A stretch of 64,000 nucleotides of DNA from Rhizobium sp. CF080 (GTDB lineage: Bacteria > Pseudomonadota > Alphaproteobacteria > Rhizobiales > Rhizobiaceae). The notes beneath the pieces were generated by a model. That model ran no database searches, was not told the origin of the DNA, and worked only from the letters and a program-made list of their open reading frames with translations. The DNA is taken from NCBI RefSeq assembly GCF_000282095.2, contig NZ_AKKC02000004.1, forward strand, positions 496,001-560,000. The letters run 5' to 3'. Shown here in pieces: positions 7,160 to 15,037 of this stretch (position 1 is its first letter; every line of letters starts with the position of its first letter). The translations under genes and the position numbers were made by a program.

Positions 7160-8490
7160 ACCGGTTTCCTTCCCTTCTCATCGAGCCCGTGCAGGAGGAT
7201 GAGACGGCGCGCATTCAGTCGGCGATCGATGAGGTCGCAGCGCGCGGCGGCGGCTGCGTGGAACTCGCCGAAGGCGTCCACAGCACCCACGGCCTGAGAC
7301 TGCAGTCCGGCGTCGAGCTTCACCTGGCGAAAGGAGCGCTGCTGCGCCCGGTTCCGGACTATGGAGCCTACGAGGATACATCGGTTTCGGTCATTGCCGA
7401 GAAGTCGAACCGCGCGATGATCGTCGCAAGAAACGCTACGGACATAGCCTTGACTGGCCCCGGGCGGATCGAGGCGGGAGGCGAACATTTCATCGCCGGC
7501 ACCGACGAGGCGATGGGCACGCTGGTTCCTGCGGAATTTCGCCCGCGGGTGGTGGTCTTCGAATCCTGCCGCGGCGTCCGCATCGAGAGGCTGGAAATCA
7601 TGGATTCGCCGATGTGGACGCTGCATCTCGTCAATTGCGACAATGTTTATGTTGCGGGCGTGAAAGTCTCCAACAACCAACGCATGCCGAATACCGACGG
7701 CCTCGTGCTCGACGCCTGCCGGCATGCGGTGGTGGAAGACTGCATCATATCGACGGCCGATGACGGCATCTGCCTGAAGACCAGCGCCGGACCGGACGGG
7801 CGCGCGATCGGAGAGTGCGAAAACGTGCGCGTGCGCCGCTGCCTGGTCGAAAGCAAGAGCTGCGCGCTCAAAATCGGCACGGAATCCTATGGCGATTTTA
7901 CGAACGTCGTCTTCGAGGACTGTCGCGTCCACGATTCCAACCGGGGACTGGGGCTGTTTTCACGCGACGGCGGGCATATGACCGATATTCGCTTCTCCCG
8001 GATAGAGGTCGACTGCCATGAGACGCTCGACGGCTTCTGGGGATCGGGCGAGGCGCTGACGGTGACGGTGGTGGACCGCATCCCCATCCGCCGGGCGGGC
8101 GCCATCCGCGACCTCGTCGTCGAGGACCTGCACGGCCAGATGGACGGAGCGATCGCGCTCGTCTCGACCTCCTCGGCCGGAATCCACGGCGTCAAGCTTT
8201 CGCGGCTGCAACTGCGGCAGAGGAGAGGCCCGCTCGGCACCGGACTTCGCTATGATCTGAGACCGACCCATGCGGATATCGCACCGAGCGCGGATGCTGC
8301 CGGCCGCGCGAATGCGTGGACGAAGGGGGCGGACGGACGGGTGATCGGCCTTGTCGACTATCCTGGAGGCATGCCGGCGCTGTTTACCGCCGGCATAGAG
8401 GGGATTTGGATCGAAGAGACGCATTTCGAAAGGCCGCAACCGTTACCGGAAAACTGGAACATCGAGGCCGTTGTCCACGCAGTGGACTGA
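7156..8490 (+). CDS. GH28 family glycoside hydrolase (polygalacturonase-like)
   Basis: A 444-residue right-handed beta-helix protein. The GH28 aspartates are present: NTDG at 179-182 and ADDGICLKT at 201-209. The third family block, normally GHG, is replaced by KSCALKIGTES at about 234-244, and no RIK is obvious, so substrate choice is probably unlike that of a classic polygalacturonase. No signal peptide is seen, so it acts on imported oligosaccharide. It is coupled to the GH105 gene by an ATGA overlap and is followed by the transporter genes. Exo-acting galacturonosidase or rhamnogalacturonan-specific activity are both possible. Confidence 0.87.
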   Translation: MNRFPSLLIEPVQEDETARIQSAIDEVAARGGGCVELAEGVHSTHGLRLQSGVELHLAKGALLRPVPDYGAYEDTSVSVIAEKSNRAMIVARNATDIALTGPGRIEAGGEHFIAGTDEAMGTLVPAEFRPRVVVFESCRGVRIERLEIMDSPMWTLHLVNCDNVYVAGVKVSNNQRMPNTDGLVLDACRHAVVEDCIISTADDGICLKTSAGPDGRAIGECENVRVRRCLVESKSCALKIGTESYGDFTNVVFEDCRVHDSNRGLGLFSRDGGHMTDIRFSRIEVDCHETLDGFWGSGEALTVTVVDRIPIRRAGAIRDLVVEDLHGQMDGAIALVSTSSAGIHGVKLSRLQLRQRRGPLGTGLRYDLRPTHADIAPSADAAGRANAWTKGADGRVIGLVDYPGGMPALFTAGIEGIWIEETHFERPQPLPENWNIEAVVHAVD

Positions 8491-8508
8491 ACCTGACGGG
8501 AGCAGGGA

Positions 8509-9630
8509 ATGGGAAATCTGAAACTGACGAGCGTTACCAAGTCGTTTGGCGCGCTGACTGTCCTGCACGACATCGACCTGACGATCGATAACGGCAAGTT
8601 CGTCGTGTTCGTCGGGCCGTCCGGCTGCGGCAAGTCGACTCTACTGAGGATTATCGCGGGGCTGGAGGACATCAGCGCGGGCGGCATCGAGATCGGCGGG
8701 CGCGACGTCGTCCAGCTGTCGCCGGCGGAGCGGAAGATCGCCATGGTCTTCCAGTCCTATGCGCTCTATCCCCATATGAGCGTGCGCAAGAACCTCGCCT
8801 TCGGGCTCGAGAACCTGAAATTCAAGCGCAGCGAGATCGACACACGCATTGCGGAGGCGGCGCGCATGCTGGCGATCGAACCCTATCTGGAACGCAAGCC
8901 GCGGCAGCTTTCCGGCGGCCAGCGCCAGCGTGTCGCGATCGGACGCGCCATCGTGCGCAACCCCGACATCTTCCTCTTCGACGAGCCGCTCTCGAACCTC
9001 GACGCGGCGCTGCGTGTGCAGACAAGGGCGGAAATCACCCGCCTGCATCGCCAGCTGAGGACGACGATGATCTACGTCACTCACGATCAGGTCGAGGCGA
9101 TGACCATGGCCGACGAGATCGTCGTCCTCAACGGCGGCCGGATCGAGCAGGTCGGAACGCCGCTCGAACTCTTCGACAACCCCAGGAATCTCTTCGTCGC
9201 GGGCTTCCTGGGCTCGCCGCGCATGAACATGCTGAAGGGCAAGGTGACCGCGGTCGGCGAAGCAGCGGCGGTGATCGACGTCGGATATGGCGTGCCGCTC
9301 AAGGCCCGGATCGATCCGGCAGCGGCGAAAGTGGGGCAAGCGGTGCTTGTTGGAATACGGCCCGCGCATTTCGCGATTGGAGATAGTGAGGGCCTGCCCT
9401 TCGTCGTCCAATATCACGAGAGCCTCGGTACCGAGACCTATGTCTACGGGACGCTCGAGGGGCGGGACGAACAGATCATCGTCCACCAGGCGGGCCATTT
9501 TGCGCCGGAGCGCGGTGCCCTTCTGCGGATCATGCCGCTACCCGGCCGGGTGCATGTCTTCGACCCCGACAGCGGCCTGGCGCTACCGCGAACCATCGAG
9601 CAACGGAGTGCGGCCCATGAGCACGCCTAA
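8509..9630 (+). CDS. Sugar ABC transporter ATPase (UgpC/MsmK type)
   Basis: A 373-residue ATPase. Walker A is GPSGCGKST (about 38-46), the signature is LSGGQRQR, Walker B is IFLFDEPLSNLD, followed by the H-loop YVTHDQVEAMTMAD. The C-terminal 130 residues form the regulatory TOBE part usual in sugar importers. It follows the GH28 gene after 18 bases, and its end overlaps the first permease gene by 14 bases, so binding protein aside, enzymes and transporter form one operon. Confidence 0.92.
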   Translation: MGNLKLTSVTKSFGALTVLHDIDLTIDNGKFVVFVGPSGCGKSTLLRIIAGLEDISAGGIEIGGRDVVQLSPAERKIAMVFQSYALYPHMSVRKNLAFGLENLKFKRSEIDTRIAEAARMLAIEPYLERKPRQLSGGQRQRVAIGRAIVRNPDIFLFDEPLSNLDAALRVQTRAEITRLHRQLRTTMIYVTHDQVEAMTMADEIVVLNGGRIEQVGTPLELFDNPRNLFVAGFLGSPRMNMLKGKVTAVGEAAAVIDVGYGVPLKARIDPAAAKVGQAVLVGIRPAHFAIGDSEGLPFVVQYHESLGTETYVYGTLEGRDEQIIVHQAGHFAPERGALLRIMPLPGRVHVFDPDSGLALPRTIEQRSAAHEHA

Positions 9631-10612
9631 GGCAACCGATCTCGGCGGCCGCGCCCTCGATTTCGTCATGGGCATCGTCGAGGCGCCCATCAACGGGTTC
9701 GAACGGCTGATGGGCAGGAAGCGGATGCCCTATCTGTTCCTCGCGCCGAACCTCATCCTTTTCGGCATCTTCACCTTCCTGCCGATCGCCATCGCGGTTG
9801 GCTATGCCTTTACCGGCGGCACCGGACTTTTTGTGTCGGAGCGGCCTTTCGTCGGCTTCGACAATTTCCGCCAGCTCCTGCAGTGCGAAGATTACTTTCG
9901 TCCGGGAAGCTGCCGCGAATCCCTGTTCTGGACGGCGGTCTGGAATACGCTCTGGTTCGTCGGCTTCAACGTCACGGCAACCCTGCTCGTGGCATTGGTG
10001 ACGGCTCTCATCCTCAACCGGGCGATGGCCGCGCGCGGTTTCTTCCGGGCCATGTTCTTTTACCCCGTCCTGCTGTCGCCGGTCGTCATCGGCCTGATCT
10101 GGAAATGGTTCCTGGACCGCAACGGCCTGCTCAACGCCTTCCTGCAAATGCTCGGCGTACCGCCGGAAATCTTCCTGCTGGAGGTCGGCTGGTCGCGCTT
10201 CTTCGTGGTGGTCGTGTCGGTCTGGTTCCACATGGGCTTTTATACGCTCATCCTTCTCGCCGGCCTGCAGGCCATTCCGAAGGACCTTTACGAGGCTGCC
10301 GCGATCGACGCGGCCTCGCCCCGGCGCACGCTGCTGCGCATCACGCTTCCGCTTCTCGGGCCGAACCTGCTGGTCGTGCTGATCCTCCTGATGATCCGCT
10401 CGGTTCAGATCTTCGACGAAGCCTGGGTGCTGACCAATGGCGGCGGGCCTGGCACCGCGAACAGCTTCATCGTGCAGTACATCTACCAGATGGCCTTCGG
10501 CAGCGACCTGCGCCTTTTCGGCCTCGCCTCGGCAGCCTCGGTGCTGATGGGCCTGGTGCTGCTCGCCCTGACGCTCATACAGCTGCGGCTCGGCCGCAAG
10601 ATGGAGTCCTGA
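9617..10612 (+). CDS. Sugar ABC transporter permease (MalF/UgpA type)
   Basis: A 331-residue membrane protein starting MSTPKATDL with GGAG upstream; the frame is open further upstream but that part lies inside the ATPase gene. Six membrane spans are visible, the first at about PYLFLAPNLILFGIFTFLPIA. The cytoplasmic EAA loop that contacts the ATPase reads EAAAIDAASPRRTLLRITLPLLGP. Between spans 1 and 2 there is a cysteine-containing stretch (QCEDYFRPGSCRES), unusual for this family. It pairs with the permease encoded from 10615. Confidence 0.9.
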   Translation: MSTPKATDLGGRALDFVMGIVEAPINGFERLMGRKRMPYLFLAPNLILFGIFTFLPIAIAVGYAFTGGTGLFVSERPFVGFDNFRQLLQCEDYFRPGSCRESLFWTAVWNTLWFVGFNVTATLLVALVTALILNRAMAARGFFRAMFFYPVLLSPVVIGLIWKWFLDRNGLLNAFLQMLGVPPEIFLLEVGWSRFFVVVVSVWFHMGFYTLILLAGLQAIPKDLYEAAAIDAASPRRTLLRITLPLLGPNLLVVLILLMIRSVQIFDEAWVLTNGGGPGTANSFIVQYIYQMAFGSDLRLFGLASAASVLMGLVLLALTLIQLRLGRKMES

Positions 10613-10614
10613 CC

Positions 10615-11673
10615 ATGTCGCAAGGCCTCTCCCCCATAGCATTCCTCACCCGCACCCGCAGGCCGGGGCGGATCGGCGTCACCGACATTCTTTCCTGGGC
10701 CTGGCTGATCCTGGGCACGCTTGCCGTGCTCATCCCGGTCGTCTGGGCGGGCCTTTCCTCGTTCAAGCCGGCCGCCGAGATCACCCGCTTTCCGCCGACG
10801 CTGCTGCCGCGCGTGGCGGTTCAGCAGACCGTGCCGGGCTTCGATGCCCCGCTCAGCCTCTGGACCGTCGACGTCGACGGCCAGCGGCGCGAGATGGCGA
10901 TGGTCCGGCGCATCGGGCTGAAAGCCCAGATGGTCGATCCGAGCAATCCCGGACCGCCGGTCAGCGTCGACGTCAAGACCATCTCACCGGTGCAGCGGCT
11001 CACCATCGCGACCGAGAACTATACCGATCCGCTCACCAGGTTCGACTTCCTCACCTTTTTGCAGAATTCGGTCTTCGTCACCTTCGTCGCGACGCTGCTG
11101 ACGCTCGTCGTCAACGCGCTTGCGGCTTTCGCGCTGTCGAAATACCGGTTCCGAGGCGAGAAGGCGATCTTCGTGCTGATCATCTCGACGCTGATGATCC
11201 CCCTGACGGTGGTCATGGTCCCGGCCTATCTGGTCGTCGTTGGCGTCGGCCTGGTGGACAGTCTCTGGGGCATCATCATCCCGACGGTCGCCTCGCCGAC
11301 TGGCGTCTTCCTGCTGCGCCAGTACATGCTCACCATTCCCGACGAACTCATCGAGGCGGCCCGTGTCGACGCGGCAAGCGAGTTCCGGATCTTCTGGCGC
11401 ATCGTCCTGCCGCTGACGGCGCCGGCGCTCGCGGTGCTGGCGATCTTTTCGGTCCTGTGGCGGTGGAACGACTTCCTCTGGCCGCTGATCGTGCTCAGCA
11501 GCCGCGAAAACTTCACCCTGCAGGTCGGGCTCAACGCCTTCCAGGGTGAGTTCTCCGTGCAGTGGAACTACATCCTCGCCATGACCTTCCTGAGCCTGGC
11601 GCCGGTCACGGTCGTCTTCCTGTTCCTGCAGAAATACATCACCACCGGCATCGCCGGCACGGGCATGAAATAG
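10615..11673 (+). CDS. Sugar ABC transporter permease (MalG type) with an enlarged periplasmic loop
   Basis: A 352-residue permease; MalG-type proteins are usually about 280. The extra length is an insert of about 70 residues after the first span (about 63-133, including LWTVDVDGQRREMAMVRR), predicted periplasmic. The remaining spans and the EAA loop (EAARVDAASEFRIFWRIVLPL) are normal, ending GIAGTGMK. The start MSQGLS is three bases after the stop of the previous permease. The insert could touch the binding protein or the envelope; this is inference. The gene ends one base from the convergent LacI gene. Confidence 0.9.
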   Translation: MSQGLSPIAFLTRTRRPGRIGVTDILSWAWLILGTLAVLIPVVWAGLSSFKPAAEITRFPPTLLPRVAVQQTVPGFDAPLSLWTVDVDGQRREMAMVRRIGLKAQMVDPSNPGPPVSVDVKTISPVQRLTIATENYTDPLTRFDFLTFLQNSVFVTFVATLLTLVVNALAAFALSKYRFRGEKAIFVLIISTLMIPLTVVMVPAYLVVVGVGLVDSLWGIIIPTVASPTGVFLLRQYMLTIPDELIEAARVDAASEFRIFWRIVLPLTAPALAVLAIFSVLWRWNDFLWPLIVLSSRENFTLQVGLNAFQGEFSVQWNYILAMTFLSLAPVTVVFLFLQKYITTGIAGTGMK

Positions 11674-11674
11674 G

Positions 11675-12730
11675 TCAACCGCGGGGCGGCGCGACGCTGC
11701 CTCGCAGCACCAGCTTGCAGCCGAGCTCCAGCCGGTAGGCCGGCCGCAGCGGATCGTTGGCGAGGAGCCTCTGTTCCAGAAGGCCGATTGCGGCGGCCCC
11801 CAGCCGGTCGGTTGGCAACTGGACAGTCGAGAGCGGCGGCGTGCTGAACTCCCCGGGCACGATATCGTCGAAGCCGAGCACGGAGATTTCCTCCGGCGCA
11901 TGGATGCCGGAGGCCGCGAGCGCCCTCAGGCAACCGAGAGCGAGGTTGTCAGCGGCGCAGAAGATTGCCGTCGCGCCACGCAGGCTGCGATCTTCGGCAA
12001 GCAGCTGGCGGACCGCCTGCTCGCCCTGAGCGGGCTCGTATCCCTCCGCCTCGACGACCATCTCCGGCGATACGGCCAGGCCGGCCGCGAGGTGTGCGTC
12101 GGCATATCCGTCATACCGCCGCCGGATCGTGGTTCTGCCCTTCCAGGTCAGGTGCATGATGCGGCGATGGCCGAGCGAAAGCAGGTGCTCGGTCCCCTGG
12201 CGGGCGCCGAAACGGTTTTCGCCGGTTACCGTATCGACCAGCATCGAAGGGTCCTCGCCGTTCAGGATGACGAGCGGCGTCCGCCCACCGGCGAGGGCGC
12301 GGATCAGTTCCGGCCGATCATCGTTGAGGATGACGATGCCGTCGACGTTTTCGGCCTGCGCCATGCGGCGCACCTCGCCCGCGTCGATCCGGTTGCCGGC
12401 GCTGACGAAAGGAACGATCCGGATGCTGAGGCGCTCGCATTCCTGGCGCAGGCCGTTGAGCATCGTCCAGCTCACCAGATTGATGTCGCTATGGGCTGCG
12501 GCTTCGCTGGTGACCGCCAGAAGGATGGTGCGGAGCGTTGCGATCGTCGCGCGGCTTCTGCGTTTTTCCAGATAGCCCAGCCGTTGCGCGGAATTGAGCA
12601 CCCGATCGCGAACTTCGACGGATATCGGCGCGGTTCCGTTGAGAACATGAGACGCGGTACTGAGCGAAACACTGGCGTCCCGAGCGATATCTTTCAAGCC
12701 TATCTTGGCTTTCAACAGACTGTCTTCCAA
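11675..12730 (-). CDS. LacI family transcriptional regulator of the pectin locus
   Basis: A 351-residue LacI/GalR protein. The helix-turn-helix is IGLKDIARDASVSLSTASHVLNG (two pieces, about 10-32), followed by the hinge and a periplasmic-binding-protein-like sensor domain (LVILNGEDPSMLV, ATAIFCAADNLALGCLRAL, EISVLGFDDI). No ATG is available in frame; the start is TTG at 12730, or a second TTG five codons later with GGAAG upstream. It is convergent with the transporter operon. Control of the palindromes at 3350 and 3499 by this protein is inference from linkage. Confidence 0.88.
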   Translation of the reverse strand: MEDSLLKAKIGLKDIARDASVSLSTASHVLNGTAPISVEVRDRVLNSAQRLGYLEKRRSRATIATLRTILLAVTSEAAAHSDINLVSWTMLNGLRQECERLSIRIVPFVSAGNRIDAGEVRRMAQAENVDGIVILNDDRPELIRALAGGRTPLVILNGEDPSMLVDTVTGENRFGARQGTEHLLSLGHRRIMHLTWKGRTTIRRRYDGYADAHLAAGLAVSPEMVVEAEGYEPAQGEQAVRQLLAEDRSLRGATAIFCAADNLALGCLRALAASGIHAPEEISVLGFDDIVPGEFSTPPLSTVQLPTDRLGAAAIGLLEQRLLANDPLRPAYRLELGCKLVLRGSVAPPRG

Positions 12731-12890
12731 CTTAAGCGGGTTTCTGAGGCGCCGATACGAGAAGCTATCCGGAGATCTTCGCGCACAACCCGTTGCCGGA
12801 GCGATGCCTCGTCCCCCTGATGCGACTAGTTGTCTCCATCATGCATGCTCACCTGCTTTCAACGCAAGAAATGTTTGCGACGGGATCGTC

Positions 12891-12915
12891 GGAACAACCC
12901 GGACGCTCGCAGGTT
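12891..12915 (+). promoter_or_regulatory. EcfG/RpoE2-type promoter for the 67-residue protein
   Basis: GGAAC at 12891-12895, 16 bases, GGTT at 12912-12915, 33 bases before the ATG at 12949. This is the third site of this type in the window and it again sits in front of a small gene of unknown function. Confidence 0.55.
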
Positions 12916-12948
12916 CTCGTTGTGTAAAAGCATTTTTTGGAGACACTC

Positions 12949-13152
12949 ATGGACCAGGACTTGCATCAGGAGTGCAATGCGCGCCGGTCATTTCAACTGC
13001 ACCACGGAGATGCCCAGATGCGGCATCGCGTTCAGTCGATGTACCGGTTCGAAATGCCGGCCGAAACCGTCTTTGACGAGCTCTTGCAGAGGCTTGATCA
13101 GGCAAGCGCATCCGGGCGTTCCGCGGCGACATGCTTCGAGAGAGGTAACTGA
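12949..13152 (+). CDS. Small protein of unknown function (67 residues), probable general-stress gene
   Basis: The reading frame starts MDQDLHQECNARR with TTGGAGA upstream of the ATG. The sequence is soluble and polar; the middle part MYRFEMPAETVFDELLQRLDQAS looks like one amphipathic helix. No family is recognised. The upstream EcfG-like promoter supports it as a real gene. It is convergent with the SGNH hydrolase gene ending at 13237. Confidence 0.5.
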   Translation: MDQDLHQECNARRSFQLHHGDAQMRHRVQSMYRFEMPAETVFDELLQRLDQASASGRSAATCFERGN

Positions 13153-13236
13153 TGAGGTGCCGCCCGATGCCGGTCCTTGCGTCCAGTCGCAGGAAGAGTT
13201 TCGAGTTTGCCATCCGGCGGTCACCGGAGGCTTGCA

Positions 13237-13899
13237 TCACAAGCCTTCGGCGTCCCGAAATGCCTCGAAGATCACCTGGTGGCCTGCGTCGTTCGGATGG
13301 GTGATATCGGGCGAGGCGAGGGTACCGTCGCCGAATAGTTTCATGGATTCGTAGACTGGCGCGTAGAAAACCGAGAATTGCCGCGCGAGATCCTTTACCG
13401 CCTCGACATAGGCCTCGAACTCGCCGCGCGTCTGCCCGGTGAAGCCGGTGCTGCCGACCGAAAGACCGGCATCCGGAATATAGGGCGGGCTGCCGATCGC
13501 GATCCTTTCGCGATGATCGGCCGTAATGAGTGCCTTCAGGATCTTGGTGTAGTCCCGCACGAACCCGGCAACATTCATGGTTTCGGGCGCTGCGGTGTAG
13601 CGGGCATCGTTGTAGCCATAGAGGATCAGGATCGCGTCCTGGTGAGGTCGATCGAGAAGCGTTTCAGCAAACCTGCCGACCCCGTTGCCTGGCCTCGGTT
13701 TCCCCTCCGCGAGCCTTGAGCCCTGCAGCACGGTCCCCGGTATCGCGTGATTGCGGATCGGAAAACCGTCGACCGCCTCGGCGAACAGTGCCGGCCAGGC
13801 AAGTTCGGTGCGGGAGGCGTTGAACCCGGCGGTGATGCTGTCGCCGAAAACGCGGGTGCCGGAAATTCCGAGCGATTTCAAATGCTCCCCCAGGGGCAT
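13237..13899 (-). CDS. SGNH/GDSL-type hydrolase (probable carbohydrate esterase)
   Basis: A 220-residue SGNH hydrolase. Block I is FGDSIT with Ser21 as nucleophile, block III is GYNDAR, and block V is DITHPNDAGH with the catalytic Asp and His. The size fits single-domain acetylesterases that remove acetyl groups from sugars. There is no signal peptide. AAGGAAAGCTG precedes the ATG. It is divergent from the LacI gene at 14006, so the shared region may control both; removing acyl groups from the sugar handled by the 14-21 kb locus is a reasonable guess. Confidence 0.82.
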   Translation of the reverse strand: MPLGEHLKSLGISGTRVFGDSITAGFNASRTELAWPALFAEAVDGFPIRNHAIPGTVLQGSRLAEGKPRPGNGVGRFAETLLDRPHQDAILILYGYNDARYTAAPETMNVAGFVRDYTKILKALITADHRERIAIGSPPYIPDAGLSVGSTGFTGQTRGEFEAYVEAVKDLARQFSVFYAPVYESMKLFGDGTLASPDITHPNDAGHQVIFEAFRDAEGL

Positions 13900-13921
13900 C
13901 AGCTTTCCTTCATTTTCCCGC

Positions 13922-13979
13922 TTGACAGCAACCGAACAATTCTTGTTTATACGTATTAGCTGCTAATACGCATTAGCAG
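13922..13979 (+). promoter_or_regulatory. Promoter with overlapping LacI-type operators
   Basis: TTGACA at 13922-13927 is a good -35. Downstream lies CTGCTAATACGCATTAGCAG (13960-13979), with perfect 8-base arms around a CG centre as expected for a LacI-family operator. A second inverted repeat (13952-13970: CGTATTAGC, one base, GCTAATACG) overlaps it. Together they cover the expected start of transcription of the LacI gene at 14006, suggesting autorepression and control of the whole operon. Confidence 0.62.
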
Positions 13980-14005
13980 TCAAGAGGAGACAGGGAGGAT
14001 GTTGC

Positions 14006-15037
14006 GTGGCTGCGCCTAAGCGTTTGACCCAGCACGATATTGCGAAACTGGCTGGCGTCAGCCAGGCCACCGTTTCGCTTGTGCTGAACGGGGCGCCGAC
14101 AGCTCTGGCGCGTATTCCGCAGGAAACCCGTGAACGGGTCCAGCAGGTCATCCGCAGCACCGGCTATGTCGCCGATCCGATCGCACGGCGAATGGCCAAG
14201 GGGCTGAACCGCATTCTCGGCGTGTTCACCTACGAGCCGGCGTTTCCAAGCGCCCAGGCGGACTTCTTCACGCCCTTCCTGCTCGGCATCGAGGAAGAGG
14301 CTCAGATCCAGAACTACGACCTTCTGCTTCTGACCGGTGCCGGCGTCGGGCAGGATCGCAAGATCTTTGCCGATGGCAACCGGCTCAGGATCGCCGACGG
14401 CTGCCTGGTGCTCGGCCGCGAATTCGATCGTACCGAATTGAAGCGGCTGGTCCTGGGCGACTATCCGTTTGTGGCGATCGGCCGACGCGAGGATGCCGGC
14501 GGGCCGGTTCCCTATGTCGGCGGCGATTATGCGAACGGCACCCGGACGCTTGTCGAGAAGGCAAGGGCGCTTGGGCATTCGAAGCTTGCCTATATCGGCC
14601 CTTCTGGCCCGGCCGAATCCATCGTTGACCGCTGGGATGGGTTTGCCGCTGCGCTCGGCGACGGCCTCGAACTGGTCCTGCATATCGAAACTGTCGGCAG
14701 CGCGGCCGGTGACATCCTGGACGCTCTGCTCGGCTATGGCGCGACAGTGGCCTTCTTCGTCGAACTGGCCGATGCGGTGCGTGTCGAGGCGGCCGCCCGC
14801 GAGCGCGGCCTGTCTATCCCCGAGGACTTTTCAGCGGTCGTGCTCGGCAGCCATATCCGCGCCGAACGCAGCCATATGCAGTTCACCGCCTTCGATATCC
14901 CCCGCGAGGAGATGGGCCGGCAGGCGACTGCCATGCTGGTGCGCCGCATCGAAAGCGGAGATGCCGGCGGCCAAATTCTTCTGACCTGTGAACCGGTCGA
15001 GGGGGAAACCCTCGGACCCGCAAAAAGACGGACGTGA
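14006..15037 (+). CDS. LacI family transcriptional regulator
   Basis: A 343-residue regulator starting at GTG with GGGAGG seven bases upstream. The helix-turn-helix is TQHDIAKLAGVSQATVSLVLNG, followed by an effector domain (ILGVFTYEPAFPSAQ, GCLVLGREFDRTELKRL, FSAVVLGSHI). The operators just upstream are its likely target. It is the first gene of a run of seven same-strand genes and overlaps the FAD oxidoreductase gene by four bases (GTGA), so the regulator is co-expressed with its enzymes. Confidence 0.9.
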   Translation: MAAPKRLTQHDIAKLAGVSQATVSLVLNGAPTALARIPQETRERVQQVIRSTGYVADPIARRMAKGLNRILGVFTYEPAFPSAQADFFTPFLLGIEEEAQIQNYDLLLLTGAGVGQDRKIFADGNRLRIADGCLVLGREFDRTELKRLVLGDYPFVAIGRREDAGGPVPYVGGDYANGTRTLVEKARALGHSKLAYIGPSGPAESIVDRWDGFAAALGDGLELVLHIETVGSAAGDILDALLGYGATVAFFVELADAVRVEAAARERGLSIPEDFSAVVLGSHIRAERSHMQFTAFDIPREEMGRQATAMLVRRIESGDAGGQILLTCEPVEGETLGPAKRRT

